Source: Palleniella muris (GTDB taxonomy: Bacteria > Bacteroidota > Bacteroidia > Bacteroidales > Bacteroidaceae). Taken from it: DNA of 64,000 bases. Positions 16,250-27,052 of this stretch are shown here, in pieces. The notes beneath the pieces are model-generated. The model saw only the letters and a program-made list of their open reading frames with translations, did no database searches and was not told the origin of the DNA. Every line of letters begins with the position of its first letter. Positions within the stretch are counted from its first letter, which is position 1. Position numbers and translations under genes: made by a program. The stretch covers positions 62,001 through 126,000 of the forward strand of contig NZ_SRZC01000005.1 of NCBI RefSeq assembly GCF_004792655.1, written 5' to 3'.

Positions 16250-19200
16250 ATGCAGAAATTTTTCCTTCGGACCATGTTCGTCCTCACGTTCCTTGTGGGT
16301 GGAATGGTCATGGAAGCACAAGCGGAGAACATTGCCCCGAAGAAGGGTGTCATCCGTGTGAAGCTGCAGCCTGAAGTGGCGTTGCAGGTGGGCACAGCCC
16401 CCCGCATGCGCACCAACGGCGTGGTGACCACCGGCATCCGTCCTCTCGACAGGGCTGCCCGCAATGTGAAAGCTGTCAGCATCCGTCCGATGCTCCCCTA
16501 CTCCGCGAAGTTCGCGAAGCAGAGGGCGAAGTACGGACTCGACCGCTGGTATGTGGTGACTTTCGACGAGTCGGTTTCCTCCGCTGAGGCTCGCAAGGTG
16601 TTTGCGACAACGGCAGGTGTGGAACTTTCGGAAGTCGTGACTCCCATGTCCCTGAAAGAGGGTGACAAAGGGTTCCGGAAACTTGACCGCAGCAAGGTGC
16701 TTACCGCTCCTGCGGCGACCATGCCTTTCAACGACCCTTTCCTTCCGCAGCAGTGGCACTATCAGAACTTCGGCACAATCCCTTACAGTGTGGTGGGTGC
16801 CGACATCAACCTGTTCAACGCATGGAAGACCTCGACTGGTTCCAATGACGTCCTTGTGGCTATCATCGACGGCGGTGTGGACTACACTCATGAGGACCTT
16901 AACCAGAACATGTATGTCAACACCGCCGAGCTCAACGGCAAGGAGGGTGTCGATGACGACGGCAACGGCTATGTCGACGACATCTACGGCTGGAACTTCT
17001 GCACCAACGAGCCTAAGGTTTATCCTCACAGCCATGGCACGCACGTGGCAGGCACTGTGGCAGCCGTCAACAACAACGGCATCGGTGTCGGAGGCGTGGC
17101 AGGCGGAAACGGCACTCCTGGCTCCGGTGTGCGCATGCTCTCATGCCAGGTGTTCGACTCCCGTTCCGGTACTGCTGACGGTGACTTTGCCGCTGCCATA
17201 ATCTATTCAGCGGAGAAGGGCGCCACCATCGCCCAGTGTTCATGGGGATGGAGTTCTCCTGAGTACAAAGAGCAGGCCGTCCTTGACGCCATTGATTACT
17301 TCACGGCCGAGGCACGCTCCGAGAAAATGAACGGCGGTCTATGTATCTTTGCTTCCGGCAATGACGGAAAGACAGGCAACTACTATCCTGCCGCCTACTC
17401 CAAATGTGTGGCAGTCACTTCAATGACCTCCGAGCTGACCCCTGCCAGCTACTCCAACTACGGCGGGTGGGCGGACATCATCGCACCGGGCGGTCTGCTT
17501 GACTATGGCGAGGCACAGGGAGTGCTCTCCACTCTCCCTGGCAATGAGTACGGCTATAATGAGGGAACATCCATGGCTACGCCTCATGTCTCAGGCATTG
17601 CAGCACTTGTGCTGTCACGCTATGGCTCACCGACATTCCTCAACGAGACTCTCCGTACGCAGCTCCTGACTTCCGTAAAAGATTTTTACAGCTACGGCAA
17701 CAACAAGCAGTACGAAGGTCTTTACGGCTCAGGATACATTGATGCTGCAAAAGCTCTGCAGATGGATGAGACCGGCAGACCGGAGAGCGTGAAGGACTTT
17801 GAGATTATAGCAGCACAGGATTATATCACTCTCTCATGGATAATCCCTGCATCTTCCGACAATAACGTCAACAACCATATCATCTACTACTCAAAGACTC
17901 CGTTCACTGCCTCTGATGACTTGACAAAGCTCCCTCGTGTGATGGTTGACACAAAGTTCCTCAATTCTGGAGACCTTTACACAACGGAAATCAATAACCT
18001 TGACAACCTTACCGAATACTACGTGGCGATACAGGCTGTCAACCGCTGGGGCAGGGCTTCAGAAATATCACCTGTAAAGAGTGTGACCACAAATGCCGGT
18101 CCTAAGCTCAGTGTGGATGAGACAGAACTCTCTATGGCAACAGACGAGGCGAACCCTGTGGCAACCTCACGTCTGACCATCAACAACGAGGCAGAAGGTG
18201 TCCTCAAATGGGAGGCAACCCACCGCACCGTCTCCGCACAGATGAAGTCTGCGCGTCCTATGCCGGGCAAGGTGGTTCCTTTCGCGGGAAAACTCTCCAT
18301 GAAGGAGGCAAGCCGCCGTGCTGTGGCAGCAGCTCCGGAGTACAATGCTGACGAATACCCTAAGAACATGACATGGTCGGAGCAGCTGTATGCCATGATT
18401 GGCGAGACTGACAAATCGCTCCCTAACTCCATGGCACAGTGGTTCAAGGTTGATCCTGAGAAATATCCTGACGGATTCAACCTCACTTCATTGTGGGTTG
18501 AAGCTCCGACAGACGGAGTCTTCGGCGCGAATCCTAAACTTGAGATTTACAAGGGTGATGTCGGAATATCAAGTGCCTCCCTTATCCAGGAGGTGGATTA
18601 CATGTTCTTCACCTACAACTATGACATTCCTCTCAAGGAACAGATATGGTTCGCTCCAGGAGAGTCTTTTTGGATTGTGGCGCATTTTGACGCTAATCAG
18701 GAAGGCTTCCCTCTCTGCATGGGTCACACGTCGCAGCCTGATGCCTCTTCCAACAACAGTTACATGAGTAACGACCTCGGAAAGACATGGGTACAGCTGT
18801 CCACCGCACTGAAAGGCAGCAGCTACGAGTCCATGGCTTCAGAGTTTGTATGGGCTATACGCGCACGCTCTCTCAACCCTGACTGGAGCGGGGTGCTTGA
18901 GCTCAATCCGGCATCAGGTCAGGTGAAGAAGGGCGAGAAGCAGACTGTCGGCATCAAGGTTGATGGAAGAAATATTGTCAACGGTAATTACAGATTCAAC
19001 ATCAATCTTGCATCCAATGAGACAGGCAATAAGGTGACTAAGGTTCCTGTGACCTTTGATGTCAGCGGCAACAAGCCTTCCGTTGAGGTGCCTAAAGTAG
19101 TGAACTTCGGCAATCTCCTTACCGGAGAGTCCAAGACAATGACAGTGGAGGTTTACAACAAGGGTTATGGCTCTTTCCGTGGTTCGGAGTGGGGCCCAGG

Positions 19201-22200
19201 TCTCTATGATGGACAGAACATCACCTCAAGCTCTGAGTATTTCTCCTGTCCGGAAGGTGTCAGCAGTGGTTTCCCTGCACGTGCGACAACGAAGTTTGAA
19301 CTCACATATCGTCCTAAGAGCGCAGGTTCCCACAGTGGAACAATCACGTTCAGCAATGATAAGGGTGAGACTGTGAGAATCATGGTTCAGGGTTCTGCGA
19401 CCGACCCAGCACGCCTTACAGTCACTCCGCAGGAGGTTGAGGCAGGAACGCTCACTCTCGGAGAAGCTCCTAAAGCACTGTCCTTCACCATCACCAATGA
19501 CGGAAAGTATCCTTTGGAATATGTCTTCCCGAAATTCTCTTCACAGACAGTGGAGGGGGCGGCAAATCTCCATAAGTTCGGATATGCCGTAGGGTCTACT
19601 CTTGAAGGGTACAATGAATTTGCTTATGAGCCTGCTCCTGAGCTTATCAACCCGACGGATGTTACTCCAACCTTCAATGATGTTGTCTACCTGACAAAGC
19701 CTGTGGCACTCGGATTCAATTTCCCATTCTATGGAAAGAGCTATGACAAGGTGTACATCACATCTTTCGGCGGTGTCCTCTTTGCTCCTAATCAGGAGAT
19801 GCTCCGCGGCCCGCTGTATGAGGGGTCGACATCACTCGTCGGCACAGGAGCCATAATGGCTTACGGACGCCAGCTGCAGATGGCTCCTGAGTCAAAGGTG
19901 GAGTACGGAAAGAAGGACGGTAAGTTTGTCATCAACTTCAAGAACGTTCTCGCCCTTGTCTATGATAAGGACTATGCTCCTATATCTTTCCACATGACAC
20001 TTGCTCCTGACGGCAGCGTGGAGATATTCTATGATGAGTACAACCCTGGAAATATGTTCCAGAGCGGCAGCTCACTCTATTGCGGTATCGCCGACCCTGA
20101 CATGACGGACTGTGTGACAGTCACTTCCTCAGAGATGGCTGACTATTTCGGTGTCGAAGAGCCGACGGCCGACAACTCACGGTATCAGTTGTTCGGAAAC
20201 GGAACAGCCGTGAAGTTCGAGGCACCGCGCGCACTCTTCGTACGTTCACTCGAACCTGCTTACGGCCTTGTCAGCCCGGGAGAGTCCGTAGAGGTCAAGA
20301 CTACCGTAGGCGTCAGCGATGACATGAATGCGGGAGAGACATACAACAATCTCACAATCGTGACCAACGACCCTGCTCCAGCAATTTCCGCAGTACGCTT
20401 CAATGCTGTCATCAGCGAAGAAGGCATGAAGCCTCTTGCTGTCGTGGATAATGACAATATCAATTTTGGCAAGGTGTTCCGCACATCGAAGCTTATACTT
20501 CCGGTGGCTCTGAAGAACGATGGTCACAAGGCTATGAAGCTCACCGCTGCTGCATTCGAGAAAAACTCACTCACCATTTCCAACGAACTCCCTGTCGAAG
20601 TGAAGCCGGGTTCTTCTGTGGATATCCTTGTCAATGTTCCTACAGATAAGGAAGGTGACGTTGCCGACAAACTTACACTCACCACTGATGCCGGTGTACT
20701 CAGCGTGTCCGTCAAGGGCACTGTCATCGGATGTCCTGAGCTGGGACTCTCATTTGACAACATCAACGAGACTTTGGAGAGCGGTACGCCACTCACCAAG
20801 ACTCTTGAAATCTCCAACAACGGCAACGAGCCTCTCGAATACGCATTCTCTACTGACGAGAATGTCAAGGTTGCAGTTCCTGAGAAGGAGAACTCTGAAG
20901 TTTCCTATGTCTACGGAGCTTCCGTTGACAACAAGGCGGAATATGACTGGGTGGACATCGTTGACAACGGTCTCGGAGAGCAGAATCCTTACCGTTATTA
21001 TATGAACCATGACTACATTGAGGTGGAGCTGCCGTTTGAATTCCCATTCTACGGCAAGAAGTACAACAAGATGTATGTCTACAACACAGGTTTCGTATCG
21101 TTCACAGAACGCCGCGATGACAAGATATGGCCTGAGCCGCCGGGCGACTTCCCTGCGGGAACAGTGTTCCACAACATCATTGCACCTTACTGGGGTCTCC
21201 ATTCCATGAACACTACAAAGACAGGCGGTACATACCATTATGTCACAGAGGACCGCGCTGTTGTCTCATTCATGGAGTACGGCAACTCAATGAACTATGG
21301 TGTATGTTACCAGCTCATAATGGAGAAGAACGGCAGCTTCAAGTTCCAGTACAAGGGCTATGACGAGAATTCCAACATCATGTCGGCATTCGGTCTTGCC
21401 GGAACATGTAACGAGGACGCTACCGATGCCATCCGTCTGCCGGAGCGTTACATAGCTTTCGGTAATGCCGTGACATTCACTCCTGTCATAAAGAACACTA
21501 TGGCACCGGGTGAGAAGGAAGAAGTGGCAATCACTGTCAACACCGACCGTATGGCAGGCGACTACCAGAGCACAATCTCCATAGCAACAAACGTTCCTTC
21601 AAAGGAAACTGTGGAGATTCCTGTAAGCGTAACCGTCACAGGTGAGGCGAAACCTGTAATCGCTGATGAAGTGAATGTGGAGAACGTGCTTGGCTACCGC
21701 AGCATGGATATGTCTGACCCTATGGTGCAGCAGGGCATGTGCTACAGTGCATACTTCTCTGTTGCCAACGAGGGCTCGGCAGAGTTCCAGGTTACAGGAG
21801 TAAACTATGAATCTCCGATGATTGAAGACCCTATGTTCGGTGAATTCCCGGCATTTATGCTTCTTGCCAAACTTCCGGAACTCGACTGGATTACAGGCGA
21901 GCCGACCGGAAAATATGCATGGCAGATTGTAGAGCCGGACTTCTTCATGCCTCAGACTGTAGGCAAGGCTCCTCTGGAGTTCGCAGTACCAATGCAGGAG
22001 TGTGAATTCTGGATGACACCGGGCACTTATGAGATTCCTGTGACAATAAGCTACACTGCCAATGGTGAGCCAAAGCAGAAGACAGTGAATGTCAAGTTTA
22101 CCGTCACACCAGCTCCGGCAATGGTTTTTGACAAGGAGGAGATACGCATCGCCAATGCTGCTGACGACCATAATTCCGTAGAGACTCTCAAAATCACCAA

Positions 22201-24055
22201 CGAGGGCGAGTACAAGCTGGACTACTCATTCTATCTTGACCCGTCAGGTGTGGGAGAGACTGTTGAGGACACAGGCGGCGGCATTGCTCCGACAGCCTTC
22301 ACAAAGGCTCTCGCTGCAAACGGTGAGGTATCCTCAGACCTCTATGATGGCATGTTGTCGGAGATTAAGGCTTACGGTAGCCAGAAGGATGCCAACCCTT
22401 ATGAGCTTCCTACAAACTTTGACTACACCAACGCTCTCTACTATGAGTCAATGCCTGGCAACAACGCTGCTTATAACTATGGCGCGAACAACCTGTTCGA
22501 TGTCTATAAGGAAGCAGTGTCGTTTAAGGCTCCTAAGACAGGTATAAACATTTCACATATTTATATTCCTGTATTGGTAGAGGATGCCAAGAACGTCAAT
22601 GTCAAGATTGAACTCCTCACCGGCTCTACCCCTGAGGACAATGGCGATGTAATCGGACGTGGAAACCTCTTCATAGAGTCACAGCCGCAGCATCCGGAAA
22701 CAGGAGCATACACAGGACAGTTCTATGTCGTGCCTCTTGAGAAGCCTGTCTACATGAACCCTGACGAGGAATTCAATGTAGTGGTCACTTATCCTGAAGG
22801 ATTGAAAATACCGTCATATCTCTGTGTGAAGGAAGAGCCTGTCAAGGCAGGACGCTATCTCGGATGGACAGAGAATGCCGGATGGTACGACGTGTCACAG
22901 TTATTTGAAGACCAGTATGGCTCTATCGGCTACATTCTGACTTGTCTTGAGACTGTTCCTGGAGAGCCTTGGGTGAGTCTCGCCACAGAGGAGACTGAAG
23001 GTGAGCTTGCCGTCGGCGCATCGAAGGAGATAAAGATTAAGATTAACGCTGCTGCCGCACGTCTTGAGAAGAACAACAAGGCGGTCATCGTAATCAAGAG
23101 CAATGACCCTGACCGGTCTCTCGTCAACTATCCTGTATATCTTGACAAGAACGGCGCACCGGTCATCGGCGCTCCTTCAGGAAAGATTTATGCCAAGGAA
23201 GGTCAGACAACAAACGTTCCGTTCACGGTGTTCGACGAGGACGGGGACGACATCACTCTGAAACTTGCAGACAGCGAGGGAATAGCTTCCATCAGCGAGG
23301 TTACTCCTTCCGAAGGTGACAACATCACAGTCGACAAGGCTGAGGACGGCACAGTAACCGTCAAGGGGGCTACAATGCCTGTCAATGTCAATGTCGCTCT
23401 TACTCCTGCATTCGGGCAGGAAGGCTCATACATCTTCACACTCGTTGCTGCCGACAATGCAGGCCATACCTCTGTTGTCACACAGGCTTATGAGGTGGAG
23501 AATGTGAACCGTGCTCCTGAGGCGGAAGGCGACCTGGACATCACTGTCAAACTCGGTGAACTGTCAAAGGTGACTGAGTTCGCGACAATCTTCACTGACC
23601 CTGACGGCGATGAGATGACCTACAGCTTCAACTTCCCTGCAAATGCAGTTGCCGATGCATTCACTACACCGACAGGTGTGGTATTCCACGGCAGAAGCCT
23701 CGGAACAGCTTCCGGCACAATCACCGCTACTGACAGTGAGGGTCTCTCTGCTTCTGTGAAGGTGAACGTGACCGTAAGTGACAATGTAGGCATCGATGAA
23801 CTGACAGCAGGCGATGGTCTGATAAGCCTTTCAGCTTCCGCATTCCACGAGTCACTCAACTTCAAGTCTCTCGTAAGCGGCAACCTCTCTGCCAAGGTTT
23901 ATGATGCGGCAGGTCAGTGCGTACACGCTTCCGACCTTGATGTCGCAGCAGGAAACGCCTACAGTATTGCCCTCGGTGGCAATGCCAACGGTGTCTACAT
24001 CCTCCATGTGACATCCGCAGGCAAGACAGAAACCTACCGCTTCATCAAGCGATAA
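16250..24055 (+). CDS. Giant secreted S8 (subtilisin-like) protease with multi-domain C-terminus and T9SS sorting domain
   Basis: 2601 residues. A signal peptide ends near residue 25 (GGMVMEAQA). A propeptide-like region (30-150) precedes the S8 domain, whose residues are Asp207 (AIIDGGVDYTHED), His262 (HSHGTHVAG), Asn371 (ASGNDG) and Ser441 (GTSMATPHVSG). After it come a fibronectin-III-like module (about 515-615), repeated immunoglobulin-like modules of the Abnormal spindle/Hydin type (SxxxLxFxNxGxxPL patterns such as LEISNNGNEPLEYAF), cadherin/Ig-like modules near 2300-2500, and a C-terminal T9SS type A signal (NGVYILHVTSAGKTETYRFIKR). The substrate is unknown. Such proteins are exported through the outer membrane and anchored or released at the surface. 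It is transcribed alone and ends at a bidirectional terminator. Confidence 0.95.
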   Translation: MQKFFLRTMFVLTFLVGGMVMEAQAENIAPKKGVIRVKLQPEVALQVGTAPRMRTNGVVTTGIRPLDRAARNVKAVSIRPMLPYSAKFAKQRAKYGLDRWYVVTFDESVSSAEARKVFATTAGVELSEVVTPMSLKEGDKGFRKLDRSKVLTAPAATMPFNDPFLPQQWHYQNFGTIPYSVVGADINLFNAWKTSTGSNDVLVAIIDGGVDYTHEDLNQNMYVNTAELNGKEGVDDDGNGYVDDIYGWNFCTNEPKVYPHSHGTHVAGTVAAVNNNGIGVGGVAGGNGTPGSGVRMLSCQVFDSRSGTADGDFAAAIIYSAEKGATIAQCSWGWSSPEYKEQAVLDAIDYFTAEARSEKMNGGLCIFASGNDGKTGNYYPAAYSKCVAVTSMTSELTPASYSNYGGWADIIAPGGLLDYGEAQGVLSTLPGNEYGYNEGTSMATPHVSGIAALVLSRYGSPTFLNETLRTQLLTSVKDFYSYGNNKQYEGLYGSGYIDAAKALQMDETGRPESVKDFEIIAAQDYITLSWIIPASSDNNVNNHIIYYSKTPFTASDDLTKLPRVMVDTKFLNSGDLYTTEINNLDNLTEYYVAIQAVNRWGRASEISPVKSVTTNAGPKLSVDETELSMATDEANPVATSRLTINNEAEGVLKWEATHRTVSAQMKSARPMPGKVVPFAGKLSMKEASRRAVAAAPEYNADEYPKNMTWSEQLYAMIGETDKSLPNSMAQWFKVDPEKYPDGFNLTSLWVEAPTDGVFGANPKLEIYKGDVGISSASLIQEVDYMFFTYNYDIPLKEQIWFAPGESFWIVAHFDANQEGFPLCMGHTSQPDASSNNSYMSNDLGKTWVQLSTALKGSSYESMASEFVWAIRARSLNPDWSGVLELNPASGQVKKGEKQTVGIKVDGRNIVNGNYRFNINLASNETGNKVTKVPVTFDVSGNKPSVEVPKVVNFGNLLTGESKTMTVEVYNKGYGSFRGSEWGPGLYDGQNITSSSEYFSCPEGVSSGFPARATTKFELTYRPKSAGSHSGTITFSNDKGETVRIMVQGSATDPARLTVTPQEVEAGTLTLGEAPKALSFTITNDGKYPLEYVFPKFSSQTVEGAANLHKFGYAVGSTLEGYNEFAYEPAPELINPTDVTPTFNDVVYLTKPVALGFNFPFYGKSYDKVYITSFGGVLFAPNQEMLRGPLYEGSTSLVGTGAIMAYGRQLQMAPESKVEYGKKDGKFVINFKNVLALVYDKDYAPISFHMTLAPDGSVEIFYDEYNPGNMFQSGSSLYCGIADPDMTDCVTVTSSEMADYFGVEEPTADNSRYQLFGNGTAVKFEAPRALFVRSLEPAYGLVSPGESVEVKTTVGVSDDMNAGETYNNLTIVTNDPAPAISAVRFNAVISEEGMKPLAVVDNDNINFGKVFRTSKLILPVALKNDGHKAMKLTAAAFEKNSLTISNELPVEVKPGSSVDILVNVPTDKEGDVADKLTLTTDAGVLSVSVKGTVIGCPELGLSFDNINETLESGTPLTKTLEISNNGNEPLEYAFSTDENVKVAVPEKENSEVSYVYGASVDNKAEYDWVDIVDNGLGEQNPYRYYMNHDYIEVELPFEFPFYGKKYNKMYVYNTGFVSFTERRDDKIWPEPPGDFPAGTVFHNIIAPYWGLHSMNTTKTGGTYHYVTEDRAVVSFMEYGNSMNYGVCYQLIMEKNGSFKFQYKGYDENSNIMSAFGLAGTCNEDATDAIRLPERYIAFGNAVTFTPVIKNTMAPGEKEEVAITVNTDRMAGDYQSTISIATNVPSKETVEIPVSVTVTGEAKPVIADEVNVENVLGYRSMDMSDPMVQQGMCYSAYFSVANEGSAEFQVTGVNYESPMIEDPMFGEFPAFMLLAKLPELDWITGEPTGKYAWQIVEPDFFMPQTVGKAPLEFAVPMQECEFWMTPGTYEIPVTISYTANGEPKQKTVNVKFTVTPAPAMVFDKEEIRIANAADDHNSVETLKITNEGEYKLDYSFYLDPSGVGETVEDTGGGIAPTAFTKALAANGEVSSDLYDGMLSEIKAYGSQKDANPYELPTNFDYTNALYYESMPGNNAAYNYGANNLFDVYKEAVSFKAPKTGINISHIYIPVLVEDAKNVNVKIELLTGSTPEDNGDVIGRGNLFIESQPQHPETGAYTGQFYVVPLEKPVYMNPDEEFNVVVTYPEGLKIPSYLCVKEEPVKAGRYLGWTENAGWYDVSQLFEDQYGSIGYILTCLETVPGEPWVSLATEETEGELAVGASKEIKIKINAAAARLEKNNKAVIVIKSNDPDRSLVNYPVYLDKNGAPVIGAPSGKIYAKEGQTTNVPFTVFDEDGDDITLKLADSEGIASISEVTPSEGDNITVDKAEDGTVTVKGATMPVNVNVALTPAFGQEGSYIFTLVAADNAGHTSVVTQAYEVENVNRAPEAEGDLDITVKLGELSKVTEFATIFTDPDGDEMTYSFNFPANAVADAFTTPTGVVFHGRSLGTASGTITATDSEGLSASVKVNVTVSDNVGIDELTAGDGLISLSASAFHESLNFKSLVSGNLSAKVYDAAGQCVHASDLDVAAGNAYSIALGGNANGVYILHVTSAGKTETYRFIKR

Positions 24056-24079
24056 GCCAAGTCTTGCATGATATATTAT

Positions 24080-24119
24080 AAAATAAAGCCGTACCCATAC
24101 CGGGTACGGCTTTATTTTG
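24080..24119. terminator. Bidirectional terminator between the subtilase and the ABC efflux operon
   Basis: A perfect 17-bp inverted repeat (24080-24096 with 24102-24118) with A-rich and T-rich flanks on both sides, 25 bp after the subtilase stop and 32 bp after the last permease stop of the convergent operon. Confidence 0.9.
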
Positions 24120-24150
24120 TGTTTCCAAACAGGGGAATCCATCCCCTCGC

Positions 24151-25239
24151 TTACTGCTGCTTTCGGTAAGTCAGGGCGGCAACGGTGTTTGTGAGAACAG
24201 CAAAGAAAGCAAGGAGGATGTACTGCATTCCGAGTGCCGACATGTCAGTACCTTTAAGGTAGACGGAGCGCATTATCTCAATGAAATAGCGCGGAGGGAG
24301 TGCGTAGGTGATAGCCTGCGCCCAATGCGGCATGGAGGAAATCGGCGTCAGCAGACCACTCATGAGTACAAAGACGAGCACAATGAAGAACATCAGGAAC
24401 ATGCTCTGCGACATTGTCTCCGAACGGTTGGCGATGACTATGCCTATCCCCGAAATAAGAATGATGAACAATGCCGCCGCAACGTATATCGCTGCCAGCG
24501 CTCCCACCGGCACAAGGCCATAGACAGCGGCGGCTATCAGCATGGCAGCGGTGAGGTCTAACAGTCCGATAATCCAGTAAGGGATTACTTTTGAAAGGAC
24601 AAAGACCGTTGTGTTCACAGGCGTCACATTCATCTGCTCTATCGTTCCTGACTCCTTTTCGCCCACAAGGTTGAGGGCAGGGAGGAAGCCGCATATCATG
24701 ATGAGCAGCATTATCATCAAGGCGGGTATCATGTTGTTGCGGTACTCAAGCGTGGGATTGTAGAGATACCGCACACTTGCCTTCTCTTCCGGCTTTATTC
24801 CCCTGAACCGTGCGACAGTGTTCATCACCGAACCTGCCACATAGCCCGAGCCAAGCGAGCCTTTCGTGCCGTTCACACCGTTGGCACTGATATGCGGCAT
24901 AATGGGGTTGCCGCTCTCCACCGACCGCTGAAAATCCTTCGGAATCTCCACAATCACGTCCACATCGCCATCCTTCACCATCTCCATGGCATCGGCATAA
25001 CTCCCTGACCTTGAGACGGTGAAGAACGAAGTTGCACCAAGGTCGGTGATTATGTTCTGCGTCAGTCGGCTGTTATCATGGCTTACGATTGCCACACCGA
25101 CATGCCTGACGTCCATTGTCGTCACCAACGGGATGATAAGGATGACGACACAGGGGAAGATGAAAGCCACCTTTGGTATGAACTTGTTCTTCCAAAAGAG
25201 GATGAACTCTTTGCGCAGCAGTATAAGGAGTGTTCTCAT
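24151..25239 (-). CDS. ABC-2 type transporter permease (second permease)
   Basis: 362 residues. One N-terminal helix (KVAFIFPCVVILIIPLV), a large periplasmic domain (about 45-175) and five helices at the C-terminus, including GLLTPISSMPHWAQAITYALPPRYFIEIMRSVYLKG, the ABC-2 signature. It resembles YhhJ of the YhiI-RbbA-YhhJ tripartite exporters. It overlaps the first permease by 4 bp and is last in the operon, so the two permeases are expected to form a heterodimer. Substrate unknown. Confidence 0.92.
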   Translation of the reverse strand: MRTLLILLRKEFILFWKNKFIPKVAFIFPCVVILIIPLVTTMDVRHVGVAIVSHDNSRLTQNIITDLGATSFFTVSRSGSYADAMEMVKDGDVDVIVEIPKDFQRSVESGNPIMPHISANGVNGTKGSLGSGYVAGSVMNTVARFRGIKPEEKASVRYLYNPTLEYRNNMIPALMIMLLIMICGFLPALNLVGEKESGTIEQMNVTPVNTTVFVLSKVIPYWIIGLLDLTAAMLIAAAVYGLVPVGALAAIYVAAALFIILISGIGIVIANRSETMSQSMFLMFFIVLVFVLMSGLLTPISSMPHWAQAITYALPPRYFIEIMRSVYLKGTDMSALGMQYILLAFFAVLTNTVAALTYRKQQ

Positions 25240-26294
25240 TGCAGTCTGTTGTTAAAGCGTTTGACGGAAATTGCCACTAAGGCGACAGCCATGAAGGTCA
25301 GCACCAAGCCCTCTTTTGCCACATAACCGAAGCCGAGCCCCTCAATCATAATCTTGCGCATGGCAGGGATGTACCACCGCGCTGGCACTATGTTCGACAC
25401 CCATTGGAGCACCGTGGGCATGTTCTCAATGGGGAACATCATGCCCGAAAGCATGATTACGGGCATCATGAACACCATTCCCGAGATGAGCAGTGCCGCC
25501 ATCTGCGACTCCACGAGTGTGGAAACGAACAGTCCCAAGGCAAGGGCGAGGATGATGTAGACGAAAGACAGGGCGAACAGTGCCGTCATAGAGCCTGACA
25601 AAGGGACATCGAGGGCATAGCGCGAAATGAGGAGTATGGACACCAGGTCTATGCAGGCAAGGGCGAAATAAGGAATCATCTTTGCCACAACTATCATCAC
25701 CGGGCGTATCGGGGAGACAAGCAGCACCTCCATTGTGCCAGTCTCTTTCTCGCGGACAATGGACACTGAGGTGAGCATGGCACAGATGAGGATGAAGATA
25801 AGCCCCATGATTCCCGGCACGAAGTTGTACGAACTCTTCAGCTGCGGATTGAAAAGTATTCTAACATTCGGTGCCACAGCAGCTTTGCTTTCTGACAGTA
25901 TATTCGTCAGATAGCCCGTCGCAGTCTGTGCCGTGGTGGTGTTCGACGCGTCCGCCACTATCTGGAACTTGCCGTTCCTGTCATAGTCCCTGCTGAAGAC
26001 GACCACGGCGAGTGCTTCGTTGGAGGACAGACAATGGTCTACCTTGTCCGTGGTGATGTAGCCACGGAACGTGATGTACGGGTTTTGTGCCATTTGCGCG
26101 ACCTTCGACTCTATGGCAGGAGTCATCTTGGGTGTTGCCACAACTACCTCCACATCGTTGAGTTCCGTGGAGATGGCAAAACCGAAAAGAATCATCTGCA
26201 CTACGGGAATCAGCAGCGCGATGAGCATTGTGCGAGGGTCTCTGACAATATGCGTCACCTCTTTCCTTACAAAAGCGATAAAACTTCTATTCAT
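25236..26294 (-). CDS. ABC-2 type transporter permease (first permease)
   Basis: 352 residues with the same topology as its neighbour. The start is MNRSFIAFVRKEVTHIVRDPRTML (the KE-x-x-x-IxRD motif at the cytoplasmic N-terminus), then a periplasmic loop and C-terminal helices with FPIENMPTVLQWVSNIVPARWYIPAMRKIMIEGLG. It follows the ATPase gene by 17 bp and overlaps the second permease by 4 bp. It forms the membrane channel of the efflux system with its paralogue. Confidence 0.92.
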   Translation of the reverse strand: MNRSFIAFVRKEVTHIVRDPRTMLIALLIPVVQMILFGFAISTELNDVEVVVATPKMTPAIESKVAQMAQNPYITFRGYITTDKVDHCLSSNEALAVVVFSRDYDRNGKFQIVADASNTTTAQTATGYLTNILSESKAAVAPNVRILFNPQLKSSYNFVPGIMGLIFILICAMLTSVSIVREKETGTMEVLLVSPIRPVMIVVAKMIPYFALACIDLVSILLISRYALDVPLSGSMTALFALSFVYIILALALGLFVSTLVESQMAALLISGMVFMMPVIMLSGMMFPIENMPTVLQWVSNIVPARWYIPAMRKIMIEGLGFGYVAKEGLVLTFMAVALVAISVKRFNNRLQ

Positions 26295-26311
26295 TGTCGT
26301 GTGGCTTTACG

Positions 26312-27052
26312 TTATTGCCGTGTGGCTCTTCGTGCAAGGAAACGGAACACTTCGTCCATTCCTGCGGCGTTGAACATGGCTTTCAGTTCGCCGGGAGTGC
26401 CCAGAGCCTCTATCTTTCCGTCAACCATTATGGAGACACGGTGGCAGTATTCCGCCTCGTCCATATAGTGCGTGGTGACAAAAACAGTGGTGCCCTCGTC
26501 GGCAGCCTTGTAAATCATCTCCCAGAACTGCCGCCGTGTGAGCGGGTCCACGCCACCTGTCGGCTCGTCAAGGAACACCACCTCCGGACTGTGGATTGTC
26601 GCCACCGCGAACGAAAGTTTCTGCTGCTGTCCCAAAGGAAGGACGGCAACGGGCATGTCAAACTCCTTTTCAAAGGCGAGAGTCTCGGCAAGCTCACGGC
26701 AACGCTCCTTTATCTGCGATGACGACAGCCCGTAGATGCCGGCGAAAAGTGCGATGTTCTGCCTGACGGTCATGTCATTGTACAAAGAGAACCTTTGGCT
26801 CATGTAGCCTATATGGCGCTTGACCTTCTCACTTTCCCTCGCCACATCACAGCCTGCCACAGAGGCATGACCCGACGTAGGCACACTGAGTCCGCAGAGC
26901 ATGCGCATCGCTGTGGACTTCCCTGCTCCGTTGGCACCGAGAAATCCGAATATCTCGCCGCGACGGACACTGAAACTTATAGCATCCACGGCAGTGAAAT
27001 CGCCGAACCGTTTGGTGAGATTGTCGGCGGTTATAACGTCATTTCTTTCCAT
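26312..27052 (-). CDS. ABC transporter ATP-binding protein (second ATPase)
   Basis: 246 residues. Walker A is GANGAGKST (about 36-44), Walker B VVFLDEPTGGVDP, and the H-loop TTHYMDEAE. The signature motif is LPLGQQQK rather than LSGGQ, a visible degeneracy, so this subunit may contribute an asymmetric ATP site. It overlaps the first ATPase gene by 14 bp. In E. coli RbbA-type systems the two nucleotide-binding domains are fused in one chain; here they are separate genes. Confidence 0.92.
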   Translation of the reverse strand: MERNDVITADNLTKRFGDFTAVDAISFSVRRGEIFGFLGANGAGKSTAMRMLCGLSVPTSGHASVAGCDVARESEKVKRHIGYMSQRFSLYNDMTVRQNIALFAGIYGLSSSQIKERCRELAETLAFEKEFDMPVAVLPLGQQQKLSFAVATIHSPEVVFLDEPTGGVDPLTRRQFWEMIYKAADEGTTVFVTTHYMDEAEYCHRVSIMVDGKIEALGTPGELKAMFNAAGMDEVFRFLARRATRQ

